The notes: generated by a model not told the origin, from the letters alone. A stretch of DNA of 64,000 nucleotides from Bacteroidaceae bacterium (GCA_017483765.1 JAFUVE010000026.1:23814-87813); one strand, 5' to 3'. Positions 23,592-32,867 are shown, numbered from the stretch's first letter. A program made the numbers and translations.

Positions 23592-25241
23592 TTATAGGAT
23601 GGTGCATCCGTTGCAGGGCTTGAGCTGCTTGAAGAAGTCGTTGCCCTTGTCGTCGACGAGAATAAACGCCGGGAAGTCCTCCACCTCGATTTTCCAGATG
23701 GCTTCCATGCCGAGCTCAGGATATTCCACACACTCGATGGACTTGATGTTGTTCTGCGCGAGGATGGCAGCAGGACCGCCGATGCTTCCGAGGTAGAATC
23801 CTCCGTGCTTCTTGCATGCGTCGGTGACAGCCTGCGTGCGGTTGCCCTTGGCGAGCATGATCATGGAAGCACCATGGTCCTGGAACTCGTCCACGTAAGG
23901 GTCCATACGGTTGGCTGTGGTCGGTCCCATCGATCCGCACGGCATTCCTTCCGGAGTCTTGGCCGGTCCGGCATAGTAGATGGGGTGATCCTTCATGTAC
24001 TGCGGCATACCCTCTCCTGCGTCGAGTCGTGCTTTCAGTTTGGCGTGTGCGATGTCACGTCCCACGATGATGGTTCCGTTGAGCGACAGACGTGTGCTGA
24101 CCGGGTACTTGCTGAGCAGCTTGCATACCTCGCTCATCGGCTGGTTGAGGTCCACCTTCACCACTTCTCCTTCACCTTCCTTACGGAATTCTTCCGGAAT
24201 GAGTTCGGCTGGGTTGTCGTCCATCTTCTCAATCCAGATACCGTCCTTGTTGATCTTCGCCTTGATGTTACGGTCGGCCGAGCAGCTGACACCCAGTCCG
24301 ATAGGGCAGCTTGCTCCGTGGCGTGGCAGTCGGATGACGCGTATGTCGTGTGCCAGGTATTTTCCTCCGAACTGAGCTCCCAGTCCGATTTTGTAAGCCT
24401 CCTTGAGCAGCTCCTCCTCGAGTGCCACGTCGCGGAAGGCGCGTCCTGTCTCATCTCCAGATGTGGGCAGGTTGTCGTAGAAATGGGTAGAAGCCAGCTT
24501 CACGGTCAGCAGGTTTTTCTCAGCCGACGTGCCTCCGATGACGAACGCGATGTGGTAGGGCGGGCATGCGGCCGTGCCCAGGCTCTTCATCTTGTCAACG
24601 AGGAAGGGAACGAGCGTACCCGGATTCTGTATTCTGGCCTTCGTCTCCTGGTAGAGGTATGTCTTGTTGGCTGAACCACCGCCCTTGGTGACCATGAGGA
24701 AGCGGTACTCCATGCCCTCAGTTGCCTCGATGTCAATCTGGGCCGGCAGGTTGCACTTGGTGTTCACCTCCTCGTACATCGACAGTGGCGCATTCTGGGA
24801 GTAGCGCAGGTTGCACTCGGTGTAGGTGTCGAAAACACCGTGTGAGAGCGGCTCCTCGTCCTCGTAGCCGGTCCACACCTGCTGTCCCTTCTCGCCGTGG
24901 ATGATGGCGGTGCCGGTGTCCTGGCAGAAAGGTAGGATCCCCTTCGCTGCCACGTCGGCGTTGCGAAGGAATGTGAGTGCGACGAACTTGTCGTTGTCGC
25001 TGGCCTCAGGGTCGCGCAGGATTTTTGCCACCTGCTCGTTGTGTGACCTTCTCAGCATGAAGCTCACGTCGTGGAATGCCGTCCTGGCCATCAGGCGCAG
25101 TCCCTCCGGAGCCACTTTCAGGATGGGGTGACCCTCAAAATCGCCAACGCTCACGTAGTCTTTCGTGAGCAGATAGTATTCAGTATCGTCCTTCCCTGTC
25201 TGGAACATGGGCGCATACTTGAACTCAACAGTTTTTGCCAT
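23592..25241 (-). CDS. Fumarate hydratase, class I
   Basis: 549 aa from ATG at 25241 ([14 protein letters not shown]), preferred over an in-frame ATG at 25295 that lies at the promoter. Large single-chain iron-sulfur fumarase of the FumA/FumB type, converting fumarate and malate. Seen: Cys of the 4Fe-4S site in [46 protein letters not shown]; the beta domain with [21 protein letters not shown]-like segment near 416 and [11 protein letters not shown]; the end PCNGCTIL. In anaerobic Prevotella it acts in the reductive branch to succinate. Own promoter at 25293-25300. Confidence 0.95.
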   Translation of the reverse strand: MAKTVEFKYAPMFQTGKDDTEYYLLTKDYVSVGDFEGHPILKVAPEGLRLMARTAFHDVSFMLRRSHNEQVAKILRDPEASDNDKFVALTFLRNADVAAKGILPFCQDTGTAIIHGEKGQQVWTGYEDEEPLSHGVFDTYTECNLRYSQNAPLSMYEEVNTKCNLPAQIDIEATEGMEYRFLMVTKGGGSANKTYLYQETKARIQNPGTLVPFLVDKMKSLGTAACPPYHIAFVIGGTSAEKNLLTVKLASTHFYDNLPTSGDETGRAFRDVALEEELLKEAYKIGLGAQFGGKYLAHDIRVIRLPRHGASCPIGLGVSCSADRNIKAKINKDGIWIEKMDDNPAELIPEEFRKEGEGEVVKVDLNQPMSEVCKLLSKYPVSTRLSLNGTIIVGRDIAHAKLKARLDAGEGMPQYMKDHPIYYAGPAKTPEGMPCGSMGPTTANRMDPYVDEFQDHGASMIMLAKGNRTQAVTDACKKHGGFYLGSIGGPAAILAQNNIKSIECVEYPELGMEAIWKIEVEDFPAFILVDDKGNDFFKQLKPCNGCTIL

Positions 25242-25292
25242 AGCGTTTAGAATTTTATCGTTATATTTGTTGTAAAATAGTTTACTTCGGTC

Positions 25293-25300
25293 CAAAATTA
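25293..25300 (-). promoter_or_regulatory. -7 box of the fumarase gene
   Basis: TAATTTTG on the minus strand, 52 bp before the chosen start codon. Confidence 0.55.
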
Positions 25301-25395
25301 CGATTTTTTTACCATAAAACCATTTTTTATTAGCAGTTTTTCAAGAAAAGGCATTATTTTTTCTCACTTTTTAAATAATTATGAAATAAAAACGT

Positions 25396-25403
25396 TATCT
25401 TTG
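25396..25403 (+). promoter_or_regulatory. -7 box of the VTC gene cluster
   Basis: TATCTTTG with a leader of about 150 nt to the ATG at 25555. The leader has AAGGCTGAAAAG ... TTCAGGCTTTTC-like partial complementarity but no motif I can name. Confidence 0.55.
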
Positions 25404-25554
25404 CACGGCATTAAGGCTGAAAAGTCAGTTTTTTTAAGGTAGTGTATCTTTTGGAGGATTCAGGCTTTTCTTTTTATGCCTGATGTCGCAGATGTCCCCT
25501 TATTTTTGGCGATTTCTGCCAGCTAACTAACAATAAAAATCCACCGAGAACGAG

Positions 25555-26376
25555 ATGACGGAGTCAAACACCGACATATTGGACCTTCTGGCCCGGATGG
25601 AGCCGATATCGCTTGACCAGATGTCTTCGATCAAGCTGATGAACAGGATAGACACGAAGTTCGTGACTTCGCGTCGTCTTTTGCTGGAGCTGCTCCGCCG
25701 CGTGCAGGACAAATACTACGTCCAGGAAATCAACGGCGACCGAATCAGCCCTTACCGTACTACTTATTTCGACACCGACCGCTACACTCAGTATATGCAG
25801 CACCACAACCGACATGCCAACCGCACGAAGGTGAGAGTACGCACTTATCTGAGCAGCGGCGACCTCACTTTCCTCGAGGTGAAGAAGAAGAACAACCACC
25901 TGCGCACGAAGAAGAAGCGGATCCAAGTGGACAGCCTGGAGACTGCCCTTCAGACGGAAGGCGCAAGCGAGCTGGTGATGAAGCGCACGGGCCTGCGGTT
26001 TGAGGATATGCACCCGATAGTCCAGAACCATTTCGACCGCGTCACGCTCGTGAACTACGGGAAGACCGAGCGTCTGACCATCGACTTCAACGTCCGCTTC
26101 CACAACTACGAGACCGGCAACGACTACGACACCGAGAACATCGTGATCATCGAGCTCAAGCGCGACGGCAACATCTTCTCGCCCATCACGAATATCCTGC
26201 GCGACCTGCATATCCACCAGACCGGCTTCTCGAAATGCTGCATCGGAATGGCAACCACCGACCCGGGACTGAAGCAGAACAACTTCAAGGAGAAGCTGCG
26301 TATGCTCCGGAAAATCAACAAGGACGAGACATACCAGATACGCGACACGTCGGAAGGGATAGAAGACAACACGTGA
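25555..26376 (+). CDS. VTC-domain protein (polyphosphate polymerase family)
   Basis: 273 aa, essentially one VTC tunnel domain. VTC4 of yeast makes polyphosphate from ATP inside this fold; bacterial members are mostly untested. Seen: MNRIDTKFVTSRRLL (substrate Lys/Arg), YRTTYFDTDRYTQYMQHHN, RTKVRVRTYLSSGDLTFLEVKKK, KKRIQV, LVNYGKTERLTIDFNVRF, IVIIELKRDG (acidic metal-site residue), FSKCCIGM. The basic tunnel residues (RTKVRVR, EVKKKNNHLRTKKKR) are all present. It opens a cluster with DUF4956, DUF2490, dockerin-like and Cthe_2159-like genes; VTC plus DUF4956 is a recurring bacterial pair. Confidence 0.88.
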   Translation: MTESNTDILDLLARMEPISLDQMSSIKLMNRIDTKFVTSRRLLLELLRRVQDKYYVQEINGDRISPYRTTYFDTDRYTQYMQHHNRHANRTKVRVRTYLSSGDLTFLEVKKKNNHLRTKKKRIQVDSLETALQTEGASELVMKRTGLRFEDMHPIVQNHFDRVTLVNYGKTERLTIDFNVRFHNYETGNDYDTENIVIIELKRDGNIFSPITNILRDLHIHQTGFSKCCIGMATTDPGLKQNNFKEKLRMLRKINKDETYQIRDTSEGIEDNT

Positions 26377-26395
26377 TCGTGATTTACGATTTATT

Positions 26396-26470
26396 TCATG
26401 AACTTTGTCACGACTCAACAAAGCTCAAGCAAGCTTGGCTCTGTTTTCGCTGCTCCAAAGTTTTCCGATT
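26396..26470. repeat. Covarying hairpin element (copy b)
   Basis: Outer arms AACTTTG / CAAAGTT, centre CAAGC-AA-GCTTG; nearly identical to 7723-7796, including the flanking TTTACGATTTA heptamers. The remainder of the gap to 26665 is AT-rich, with reversed heptamers (TTTAAAC, ATTCAAC) between 26583 and 26655. Confidence 0.6.
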
Positions 26471-26665
26471 TACGATTTATTTTTTGTATTTTTTGATTTT
26501 AGATATTTTTCATGCGGTGAGGTGATTTAGGATTTAGGATTTAAGGATTTTTGATTCGGTGTGTCTTCTGCTCCAAGTCACCATACATTCCACATTCAAC
26601 TTTAAACTTTCCACATTCAACTATAATTATTCAACTTTAAACTATAAACATTAAACTAAATAATA

Positions 26666-27664
26666 ATGAAAGCATTAAAGATTTTGATTTTGCTGATGGC
26701 GTTCTCACTGGGTGCGAGCGCTGACGACATCTACATCCCGGACTCACTGCTTCAGAACCAGTCGGAGGCTGTGGATGATGGTGACTACGACGAAGAAGAC
26801 GACGACGAGGCCACAGACCCCGACGCCAAATACGCCGTTGACAGCGGTGCGGGAGACAGCAGTGCCGACCTCGACATGGGCAGTGGCAGCGCAGGCGTGA
26901 CTTATGAGGACGACTCGAAATATGCGAAATACAAGGACGACGGTACGCTCTACTTCCATGGCGACAACGCTGAGGAGCTGACACCGTCGGAGTATGTGAG
27001 CTACAAGAACCGCAACAAGATACTCGACCTGATTTTCCGATTCCTCATCAACACCATATTCGTGTTGATCATCGCACGTGCGTTCTACTTCCCTAAGAGC
27101 CGCAGGCGAGACTTCTTCTTCACATACATTCTCGTGGGATTCGCCATATTCATGCTCATACACCTGATGAGCGGTGAGACGATGGAGACGGGCATTGGAA
27201 TGGGTCTGTTCGCCATCTTCTGCATCATGCGCTACCGCACCGAGTCCGTTCCAATACGTGAGATGACATACCTCTTCGTCATCATCGCCATGGCGGCTCT
27301 CAACGGTATGGCATGGGACATCTCCATCAAGAAGCCGGACTATATGAGCCGTGAGATGATTTCGATGGCCGAGCTGATTCTCACGAACGTGCTGTTCATC
27401 ATCATTGTGTGGCTGTCGGAAGGACGGGCCCTTGCCAAGGGGCTGTCGTCGAAATACATCAAGTACGACAAGATAGACCTCATCCTGCCTGAGAAACGTC
27501 AGGAACTGATAGCCGACCTGAAGGCTCGCACAGGACTTGACATCACGTCGGTGAGCATCGGCTCGATTGATTTCCTGAAGGACATGGCTCTCATCAAGAT
27601 TTTCTATCGCGACGAGGGCGATGAGGAAGAAGGACTGGAGAAGATGCCTAAGGTGTTTGGATAG
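26666..27664 (+). CDS. DUF4956 membrane protein
   Basis: 332 aa. An N-terminal signal-like helix (FSLGASA|DD) is followed by a long acidic, disordered segment (about 25-110, DDGDYDEEDDDEATDPD). Four or so membrane helices follow (about 127-240: LIFRFLINTIFVLIIARAFYF; FTYILVGFAIFMLIHLM; NVLFIIIVWL), then a soluble C-terminal part (YDKIDLILPEKRQELIADLKARTGLDITSVSIGSIDFL), the typical DUF4956 end. DUF4956 genes are regularly found beside VTC genes and are probably their membrane partner. The acidic N-terminal extension is longer than usual. GTTTTTA/GTTTTCA heptamers start in its stop. Confidence 0.82.
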   Translation: MKALKILILLMAFSLGASADDIYIPDSLLQNQSEAVDDGDYDEEDDDEATDPDAKYAVDSGAGDSSADLDMGSGSAGVTYEDDSKYAKYKDDGTLYFHGDNAEELTPSEYVSYKNRNKILDLIFRFLINTIFVLIIARAFYFPKSRRRDFFFTYILVGFAIFMLIHLMSGETMETGIGMGLFAIFCIMRYRTESVPIREMTYLFVIIAMAALNGMAWDISIKKPDYMSREMISMAELILTNVLFIIIVWLSEGRALAKGLSSKYIKYDKIDLILPEKRQELIADLKARTGLDITSVSIGSIDFLKDMALIKIFYRDEGDEEEGLEKMPKVFG

Positions 27665-27686
27665 TTTTTAGTTTTCAGTTTTCAGA

Positions 27687-28742
27687 ATGATGAGAAGAAC
27701 TGCGATAATAAGCCTTGGAATGTTGCTGATGTGCTGCGTTCCGTTGTCGGCTCAAGACCAGATCCAGACGCGCGACTGGAGTGCCGTGAAAGCCAAGTCG
27801 AACGACTTCGGCCTCTCGCTCAACCTGGGCCTGGAGAAAAAACTGGCCTACCGACTGTCGCTCAACTTGGAGGGAGAGCTCCGAACCCAGGACAACAGCG
27901 GCATGATAGAGCGCCTCATGGCCGGCGGTAGCCTCCAGTATAAAATCTACCAGACCTACAACAAGAAGTTCGTGCTGAAGAGCAGCCTCGGATTTGAGTA
28001 TATCTGGAAGCAGAACATGCAGGAGACGAGCGACTTCTCCAAACTGGCAGAGCACTACAACGACGAGGGCGTGTTCAACGGCTACAACGAGCGAATCGGA
28101 TATAAGGACACCGACAGCTACTGGCGCAACCGGTGGAGGACGTCGCTGGCGGTTTCAGCCACATACTCTCCCTCGAAGCGGTGGTCGTTCACCCTGAAGG
28201 AGACGCTTCAGTACAACCGCTACTGCTCCACAGACTCCATCTACCGCACACGCACGAGCAACGAGTTCTACAAGTGGCGCGAGTTCGGCACCGACATCGG
28301 AAACCTCGAGGACTACGGTTACCGCTGGGCTGAGGTGACCGACGATGACGGACAGACCTACACCACCTACTACTACGATGCGAACAAATATGAGCCCAAC
28401 AGCCGCGGAAACAAGATATACGAGAAGGAGACGCCCGACAAGACGCTGCCTTACACCGAGGACGACCTGAAATCCCCGCGAAAGGCAAAGGACAAGTGGG
28501 TGCTCCGTTCGAAACTGACCATAGAATACAACGTGAAGGGACTTCCGCTCAATCCCTATGTCAGCTTGGACTATGGATGCGGGCTCAACTACAGCGCCAA
28601 CAAATGGAAATACAGCGTGGGCGCTGAGTATAAGCTGACGAAGAAGCATAAGTTCGACCTCTTCTACCGATTCAGCCACGACGACGATGACGACGAGCCA
28701 AACGGCCACCTCATAGGAATGGGGTTCAAGTACAGTTTTTAA
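27687..28742 (+). CDS. DUF2490 outer-membrane beta-barrel protein
   Basis: 351 aa. Signal peptide (LSA|QD), then amphipathic beta strands throughout (FGLSLNLGLEKKLAYRLSLNLEGELRTQDN; SLQYKIYQTYNKKFVLKSSLGFEYIW; WRNRWRTSLAVSATYSPSKRWSFTLKETLQYNRY; DKWVLRSKLTIEYNVKG; KYSVGAEYKLTKKHKFDLFYRFSH) and an aromatic C-terminus (GMGFKYSF). This is the DUF2490 pattern. A 60-residue charged loop sits in the middle. It is 22 bp after the DUF4956 gene, so cotranscribed. Its job in a VTC cluster is unknown; a pore for product or substrate is an inference. Confidence 0.75.
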   Translation: MMRRTAIISLGMLLMCCVPLSAQDQIQTRDWSAVKAKSNDFGLSLNLGLEKKLAYRLSLNLEGELRTQDNSGMIERLMAGGSLQYKIYQTYNKKFVLKSSLGFEYIWKQNMQETSDFSKLAEHYNDEGVFNGYNERIGYKDTDSYWRNRWRTSLAVSATYSPSKRWSFTLKETLQYNRYCSTDSIYRTRTSNEFYKWREFGTDIGNLEDYGYRWAEVTDDDGQTYTTYYYDANKYEPNSRGNKIYEKETPDKTLPYTEDDLKSPRKAKDKWVLRSKLTIEYNVKGLPLNPYVSLDYGCGLNYSANKWKYSVGAEYKLTKKHKFDLFYRFSHDDDDDEPNGHLIGMGFKYSF

Positions 28743-28811
28743 GTGCGCACGGGAAGACCGGACAAGTAGACACAACAAGAACGCTAACTCATAAACATAA
28801 TTGATAAAAGC

Positions 28812-29255
28812 ATGAAACGATTACTAATGGCAGTGATGGTCATGTTCTTTGCCATCACAGCGTCTGCAGACGATGAGTTCGGACTCTATATCGTCACAGG
28901 AACGGACTCAACCACCACCACGGTGTCCACCTTGCAAAAAATCACCTTCTCCAATGGAAATGTAGTGGTTCAGACAAAGGACGGAGCCACTTCCTCCACC
29001 GCCATGGCTTCGGTGACGAAGATGTACTTCGACTACATTAAGACCTCCTCCGACACCCGCTTGAAAGGCGACGTGAACGAAGACGGCAACGTGGACATCA
29101 GCGACATCGTGGCCATCATCAACCAGATTGCCGGAACGGCCACCTATCGGTATGCCAACGTGAATGAGGACGACAATGTCGACATCAGCGACATTGTGGC
29201 AGTCATCAACATCATCGCATCGGGCGGAGCCGACTCCGGTTCGGACACAGAATAA
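28812..29255 (+). CDS. Secreted dockerin-like protein
   Basis: 147 aa. Signal peptide (TASA|DD), a beta-rich domain of about 60 residues (LQKITFSNGNVVVQTKDG, VTKMYFDYI), then a dockerin type I-like pair of calcium loops: GDVNEDGNVDISDIVAIINQ and VNEDDNVDISDIVAVIN. The first half with 'LQKITFSNGN' resembles small domains seen before dockerins in Prevotella. No cohesin is visible in this window, so the partner is unknown; Bacteroidota dockerin-like domains are often not cellulosomal. Cotranscription with the next gene (21 bp) is likely. Confidence 0.78.
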   Translation: MKRLLMAVMVMFFAITASADDEFGLYIVTGTDSTTTTVSTLQKITFSNGNVVVQTKDGATSSTAMASVTKMYFDYIKTSSDTRLKGDVNEDGNVDISDIVAIINQIAGTATYRYANVNEDDNVDISDIVAVINIIASGGADSGSDTE

Positions 29256-29276
29256 TCTTATTGGAACAGACGAATT

Positions 29277-30581
29277 ATGAGACAACTTGCTTTAACCACC
29301 ATCCTATTTGTGATCAGCCTGGCTGTGTATGGCCAGGACAAGTTCTACGTCTGCGAGAAATACGATTCCGAGGGCTACAGCATCTTGAAGGACGACACGC
29401 TCTTCCGTGAGTTCGTCTATAGCGACGACCGCAGTCAGGTGACCATCGGCAACGACACGTACGACGTGGCGGACATCGACTCCATCGTCTTCACAGAGCC
29501 CAGTTTCCCATGTGTGAATATCGTGTGGAACGGCACAAGTGCCACGGTCACTGTAGACCCTTCGATCAGCGGTGTCAGCTACGCGACCAACGGCGGCCAC
29601 GTGACTGTCACCTCCACGAACACGACCAAGGAGCTGCTGTACGTTCTGTCGGGCAGCAGCACGAACGGCTCGCTGACCCTGAACGGCTCCTACAAGCTGA
29701 CGATGCATCTGAAGGGCCTGCAGCTGACCAACCCCAAGGGGGCGGCCATCGACATCGAGTGCGGCAAGCGAATCGAGATGAAATTGATGAAGGACACGGA
29801 GAACACGCTGGCTGACGGCAGCGGAGGAAGCCAGAAGGCGGCGCTCTACTGCAAAGGACACCTTGAAATCAAGGGTAAGGGCACGCTGAACGTCACCGGC
29901 AACACCAAGCATGCCATAGGCGTGAAGGAATACCTCCAGCTGAAGCAGTCCACCGGCACCATCAATATCCTGGGAGCCGTAAGCGATGGCCTGCACTGCG
30001 GAAAGGCCAGCAGGGCTGCGGATGACTGGGAGAACTGTCGCTTCATCATGAACGGCGGCACGGTGAACATTGCGAACTGTGGAGGAGACTGCGTTGACGC
30101 TGACGACTACGGAAGCGTGTACATGAATGGCGGCACCCTCGACATGACAGTCAGCCAGAACAGCGGTAATGGCGTGAAATGCGACTCCATCATGCGAATG
30201 ACCGGCGGAGTCATCAAGATGAACGTGACCGGCACCACCAGCGACGGCATCCAGCATAACTACCACTCCTACTTCAGCGGAGGAACCATCGAGGGAACCA
30301 TCAGCGGAAACGGATCCATGGGCATCTACGCGAAGAGGACAACCAAGACCACCGACACCGTCCTGAAAGGCGGAGACATCTACTTCCAGGGCACCGATGT
30401 GAACCTGACGGTGAGCGGAGAGTCCACAGCCACAGCTGACGACTGCATCGGAATAGCCGTGGACGGAAACTACACCCAGACCGCCGGCAACGTTCATGTC
30501 ACCTTGGAGAGTCCCGACGCCATCGGAATCGACGTGCTCGGCACGACGACGGTGACGGGCGGTACAAAGACCGTGGAATGA
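29277..30581 (+). CDS. Cthe_2159-like parallel beta-helix carbohydrate-binding protein
   Basis: 434 aa. Signal peptide (VYG|QD), an N-terminal domain of about 70 residues (to DIDSIVFTEP, similar in style to the preceding dockerin-like protein), then a right-handed beta-helix of the Cthe_2159 (DUF4353) family: repeated turns KLTMHLKGLQLTNPKGAAID, LEIKGKGTLNVTGNTKHAIG, GTINILGAVSDGLHCGKA, GGTVNIANCGGDCVDADD, GGTLDMTVSQNSGNGVKCD, GTTSDGIQH. Cthe_2159 binds cellulose and pectic acid and has Asp-lined calcium sites, which the D-rich turns here resemble. Last gene of the VTC cluster, closed by a strong terminator. Confidence 0.8.
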   Translation: MRQLALTTILFVISLAVYGQDKFYVCEKYDSEGYSILKDDTLFREFVYSDDRSQVTIGNDTYDVADIDSIVFTEPSFPCVNIVWNGTSATVTVDPSISGVSYATNGGHVTVTSTNTTKELLYVLSGSSTNGSLTLNGSYKLTMHLKGLQLTNPKGAAIDIECGKRIEMKLMKDTENTLADGSGGSQKAALYCKGHLEIKGKGTLNVTGNTKHAIGVKEYLQLKQSTGTINILGAVSDGLHCGKASRAADDWENCRFIMNGGTVNIANCGGDCVDADDYGSVYMNGGTLDMTVSQNSGNGVKCDSIMRMTGGVIKMNVTGTTSDGIQHNYHSYFSGGTIEGTISGNGSMGIYAKRTTKTTDTVLKGGDIYFQGTDVNLTVSGESTATADDCIGIAVDGNYTQTAGNVHVTLESPDAIGIDVLGTTTVTGGTKTVE

Positions 30582-30590
30582 GTCAGTCAA

Positions 30591-30632
30591 GCAAAAAAAT
30601 GTCAGACCAGTAGGCCTGACATTTTTTTTGCT
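30591..30632 (+). terminator. Terminator of the VTC cluster
   Basis: Arms GCAAAAAAATGTCAG (30591-30605) and CTGACATTTTTTTTGC (30616-30631) with T8; the A-rich left arm would let it work in both directions. Confidence 0.85.
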
Positions 30633-30694
30633 TGTTTTTTGATGTGCCTCCGCTGAAAACGGCAGCTCCACCAATAAAAAATTCTTTTTTTTCG

Positions 30695-30724
30695 TTGTCA
30701 TATGAGAAAAAAGTACTAAATTTG
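30695..30724 (+). promoter_or_regulatory. Promoter of the ATPase / DUF4435 pair
   Basis: TTG 30695-30697 and TAAATTTG 30717-30724, 19 bp apart; 29 bp before the ATG. Confidence 0.55.
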
Positions 30725-30753
30725 TAGACGATAAATGAAAAACCGTTGAGACT

Positions 30754-31581
30754 ATGGCAAAACAGGCAGAATATATCAGCAGAATAGAGATTAAGTCGCT
30801 GTGGCGGGGTGGCCGTCATATCGTGTGGGAACTGAAACCCGACGTGAATATCCTGAGTGGTATCAACGGTGTGGGAAAAAGCACGATTATCAACCATTCC
30901 GTACACGGACTGACAAATATCGACAACGGCGAGATACGGCCCGGCGAGGTCCTTCATGGCATCAACATCAGTCTCTATCCCTCTGATGCCGAGAGTATCA
31001 AGTATGACGTGATACGCAGTTTCGACCGCCCCTTGCTGCACTCCGACCTCCTGGAGAAGCTGGCTGACTCGCGTGTGAAGACTGAGCTGGACTGGCAAGT
31101 GTACAAGCTGCAGAAGCGATTCCTGGACTACCAGGTGAACATCGGCAACAAGATCATCGAGCTGCTGACCTCCGGCAATCCCGAGGACGCCGCAAGGGCT
31201 GCCGACGTGTCGAAGCCGAAGGTGATGTTCCAGGACATGATGGACCGCCTTTTCGACGACACCCATAAGAAGATTGACCGAAAGAGCAATGAAATCCAGT
31301 TCATTCAGAACGGAGAGGTCCTGACCCCCTATCAGCTGTCGTCGGGAGAGAAGCAGATGCTTGTGATTCTGCTGACCGTGCTGATTGAGGACGGCGAGCC
31401 CTATGCCCTGATTATGGACGAGCCGGAGGTGAGCCTTCACATTGAGTGGCAGCAAAGCCTGATTTCTCTTATCCGTAGCCTCAACCCCCACGCCCAGATC
31501 ATTCTTTCCACTCACTCTCCGGCACTGATTATGGACGGATGGATGGACCGAGTGACCGAGGTGGATGATATTACTCTTTAG
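30754..31581 (+). CDS. ABC/OLD-type AAA ATPase, partner of DUF4435 protein (PARIS AriA-like)
   Basis: 275 aa soluble ATPase of the SMC/ABC type (AAA_15/AAA_21): Walker A GINGVGKST (residues about 36-44), signature LSSGEKQ (about 200), Walker B YALIMDEPE (about 219-227), H-loop STHSP. Between Walker A and signature lies a short helical insert (about 90-170) in place of the long coiled coil of SMC. The gene downstream encodes a DUF4435 (TOPRIM-like) protein. The pair ATPase plus DUF4435 is the composition of the PARIS anti-phage system (AriA, AriB); this ATPase is shorter than the AriA proteins I know of. An OLD-like nuclease split into two chains is the wider description. Defence role is inference. 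Confidence 0.7.
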   Translation: MAKQAEYISRIEIKSLWRGGRHIVWELKPDVNILSGINGVGKSTIINHSVHGLTNIDNGEIRPGEVLHGINISLYPSDAESIKYDVIRSFDRPLLHSDLLEKLADSRVKTELDWQVYKLQKRFLDYQVNIGNKIIELLTSGNPEDAARAADVSKPKVMFQDMMDRLFDDTHKKIDRKSNEIQFIQNGEVLTPYQLSSGEKQMLVILLTVLIEDGEPYALIMDEPEVSLHIEWQQSLISLIRSLNPHAQIILSTHSPALIMDGWMDRVTEVDDITL

Positions 31582-31650
31582 TTTAGAGTTGAAAGTTTAG
31601 AGTTGAAAGTTTAGGGTTTAGAGTTTAGGGTTTAGAGTTGAGTTACTTGG
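31581..31650. repeat. Heptamer array starting in the stop codon
   Basis: From the G of TAG 31579-31581: GTTTAGA, GTTGAAA, GTTTAGA, GTTGAAA, GTTTAGG, GTTTAGA, GTTTAGG, GTTTAGA, GTTGAGT, TACTTGG. It separates the two genes of the defence-like pair. Confidence 0.7.
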
Positions 31651-31708
31651 TCTACGGATAAATCAAATTATAAATACCATATATTCAATAAATTGTAAAT
31701 AGTTCAAG

Positions 31709-32794
31709 GTGAGTAAACGACTGACAGGTAATCTGACATCGAAATACATGGAGGCTGCGAGCCGGCTGCATCCCGGACCCGACAGCAAGCGGAAGAAGGT
31801 GGTGTGCTACGTGGAGAGCTACACCGACATCTTCTTCTGGAGGTCCATTCTCGATGACTTCCGCCACGACGGCATCGAGTTCGAGATTATGCTGCCTTCA
31901 CGCACCGACCTCTCACGCGGCAAGAAGCAGGCGATGATGAACACGCTGGGCGAGAACTTGGGAAAATATATGATAGCCTGCGTGGATTCCGACTACGACT
32001 ACCTGCTACAGGGAAGTTCTCCAACCTCCCGGGAGATGCTGACAAATCCTTATGTACTCCACACCTACGCCTATGCCATCGAGAATTATCAGTGTTATGC
32101 CCCTTCGCTGCATGAGGTATGCGTGATGTCGACGCTGAACGACCATAAAATCTTTGATTTTGAGGAGTACATGAAGCTGTACAGCAACATCGTCTATGAG
32201 CTCTTCATCTGGTCGGTATGGCTCTACCGCAACAACATGTACAAGGAGATGCCGCTGAACTCTTTTCTCGGTTTTGTGTCGGTGGAGAAGATGAACATCA
32301 TGAAGCCGTCAGACTCGCTTGAGGACTTGCGTCATCGCGTGAACCGTAAGGTGGCATATATGCAGCGCAACTATCCTAAGGCCAAGGGCAAGCTGACCCC
32401 GCTGAAGATGGAGCTGGAGCGGCTTGGCGTAACTCGCGACAACACCTATCTCTTCATCCAGGGACACCATATCCTTGAGAACGTGGTGATGGCGGTGATG
32501 GATCCTGTCTGCACCCAGCTTCGTCGTGAACGGGAGCGTGAGATCAAGTCTTTGGCTAACGGACGGAAGCAGCAGATGGACAACGAGCTGGCGAGCTATA
32601 ACCACAGCCAGTGTCCCATCGACCAGATGATCCGCCGCAACACCGATTTCAAGGATGCCGACCTCTACCAGCTTCTCAAGCGCGACATAGAACGGCTTAT
32701 CGACTCTATCCTTGAGGTTGATAAAACTGATGAGCAGGTAGCGTCCATGGAGCCTACTGTGTCCGACGGTTCAGTGCCACTGCATTTTGGTTAG
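31709..32794 (+). CDS. DUF4435 (TOPRIM-like) protein, PARIS AriB-like
   Basis: 361 aa from GTG 31709 (an in-frame stop at 31700-31702 excludes anything longer; the first ATG would cut 13 residues). The N-terminal part has the TOPRIM pattern: CYVESYTDIFFWRSIL with the motif-I Glu (residue about 36) and CVDSDYDYLL with the DxD acidic pair (about 92-94). YAYAIENYQCY is the typical DUF4435 follow-on. The C-terminal half is helical. TOPRIM of this kind cuts DNA or tRNA in OLD and PARIS proteins. Acidic residues are intact, so an active nuclease is plausible. The 127-bp spacer with repeats is unusual for a two-gene toxin-type system. Family call good, function inferred. Confidence 0.7.
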   Translation: MSKRLTGNLTSKYMEAASRLHPGPDSKRKKVVCYVESYTDIFFWRSILDDFRHDGIEFEIMLPSRTDLSRGKKQAMMNTLGENLGKYMIACVDSDYDYLLQGSSPTSREMLTNPYVLHTYAYAIENYQCYAPSLHEVCVMSTLNDHKIFDFEEYMKLYSNIVYELFIWSVWLYRNNMYKEMPLNSFLGFVSVEKMNIMKPSDSLEDLRHRVNRKVAYMQRNYPKAKGKLTPLKMELERLGVTRDNTYLFIQGHHILENVVMAVMDPVCTQLRREREREIKSLANGRKQQMDNELASYNHSQCPIDQMIRRNTDFKDADLYQLLKRDIERLIDSILEVDKTDEQVASMEPTVSDGSVPLHFG

Positions 32795-32867
32795 TTTTTC
32801 TATTTTTGAATATATGAAATTGTTTGTGTAAGTTATTGATTGCTATTACGATAGATGTGTAATCCAT

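Noticed and set aside
29304-30701. 465-aa open frame antisense to the Cthe_2159-like gene
   Set aside because: It mirrors a GC-rich repetitive gene; the plus strand has signal peptide and beta-helix repeats, while the antisense frame is His/Val/Ala-rich without motifs.
30754-32794. Firm call as a PARIS defence system
   Set aside because: Gene content fits but the ATPase is short, spacing unusual and no search could be run; kept as PARIS-like only.
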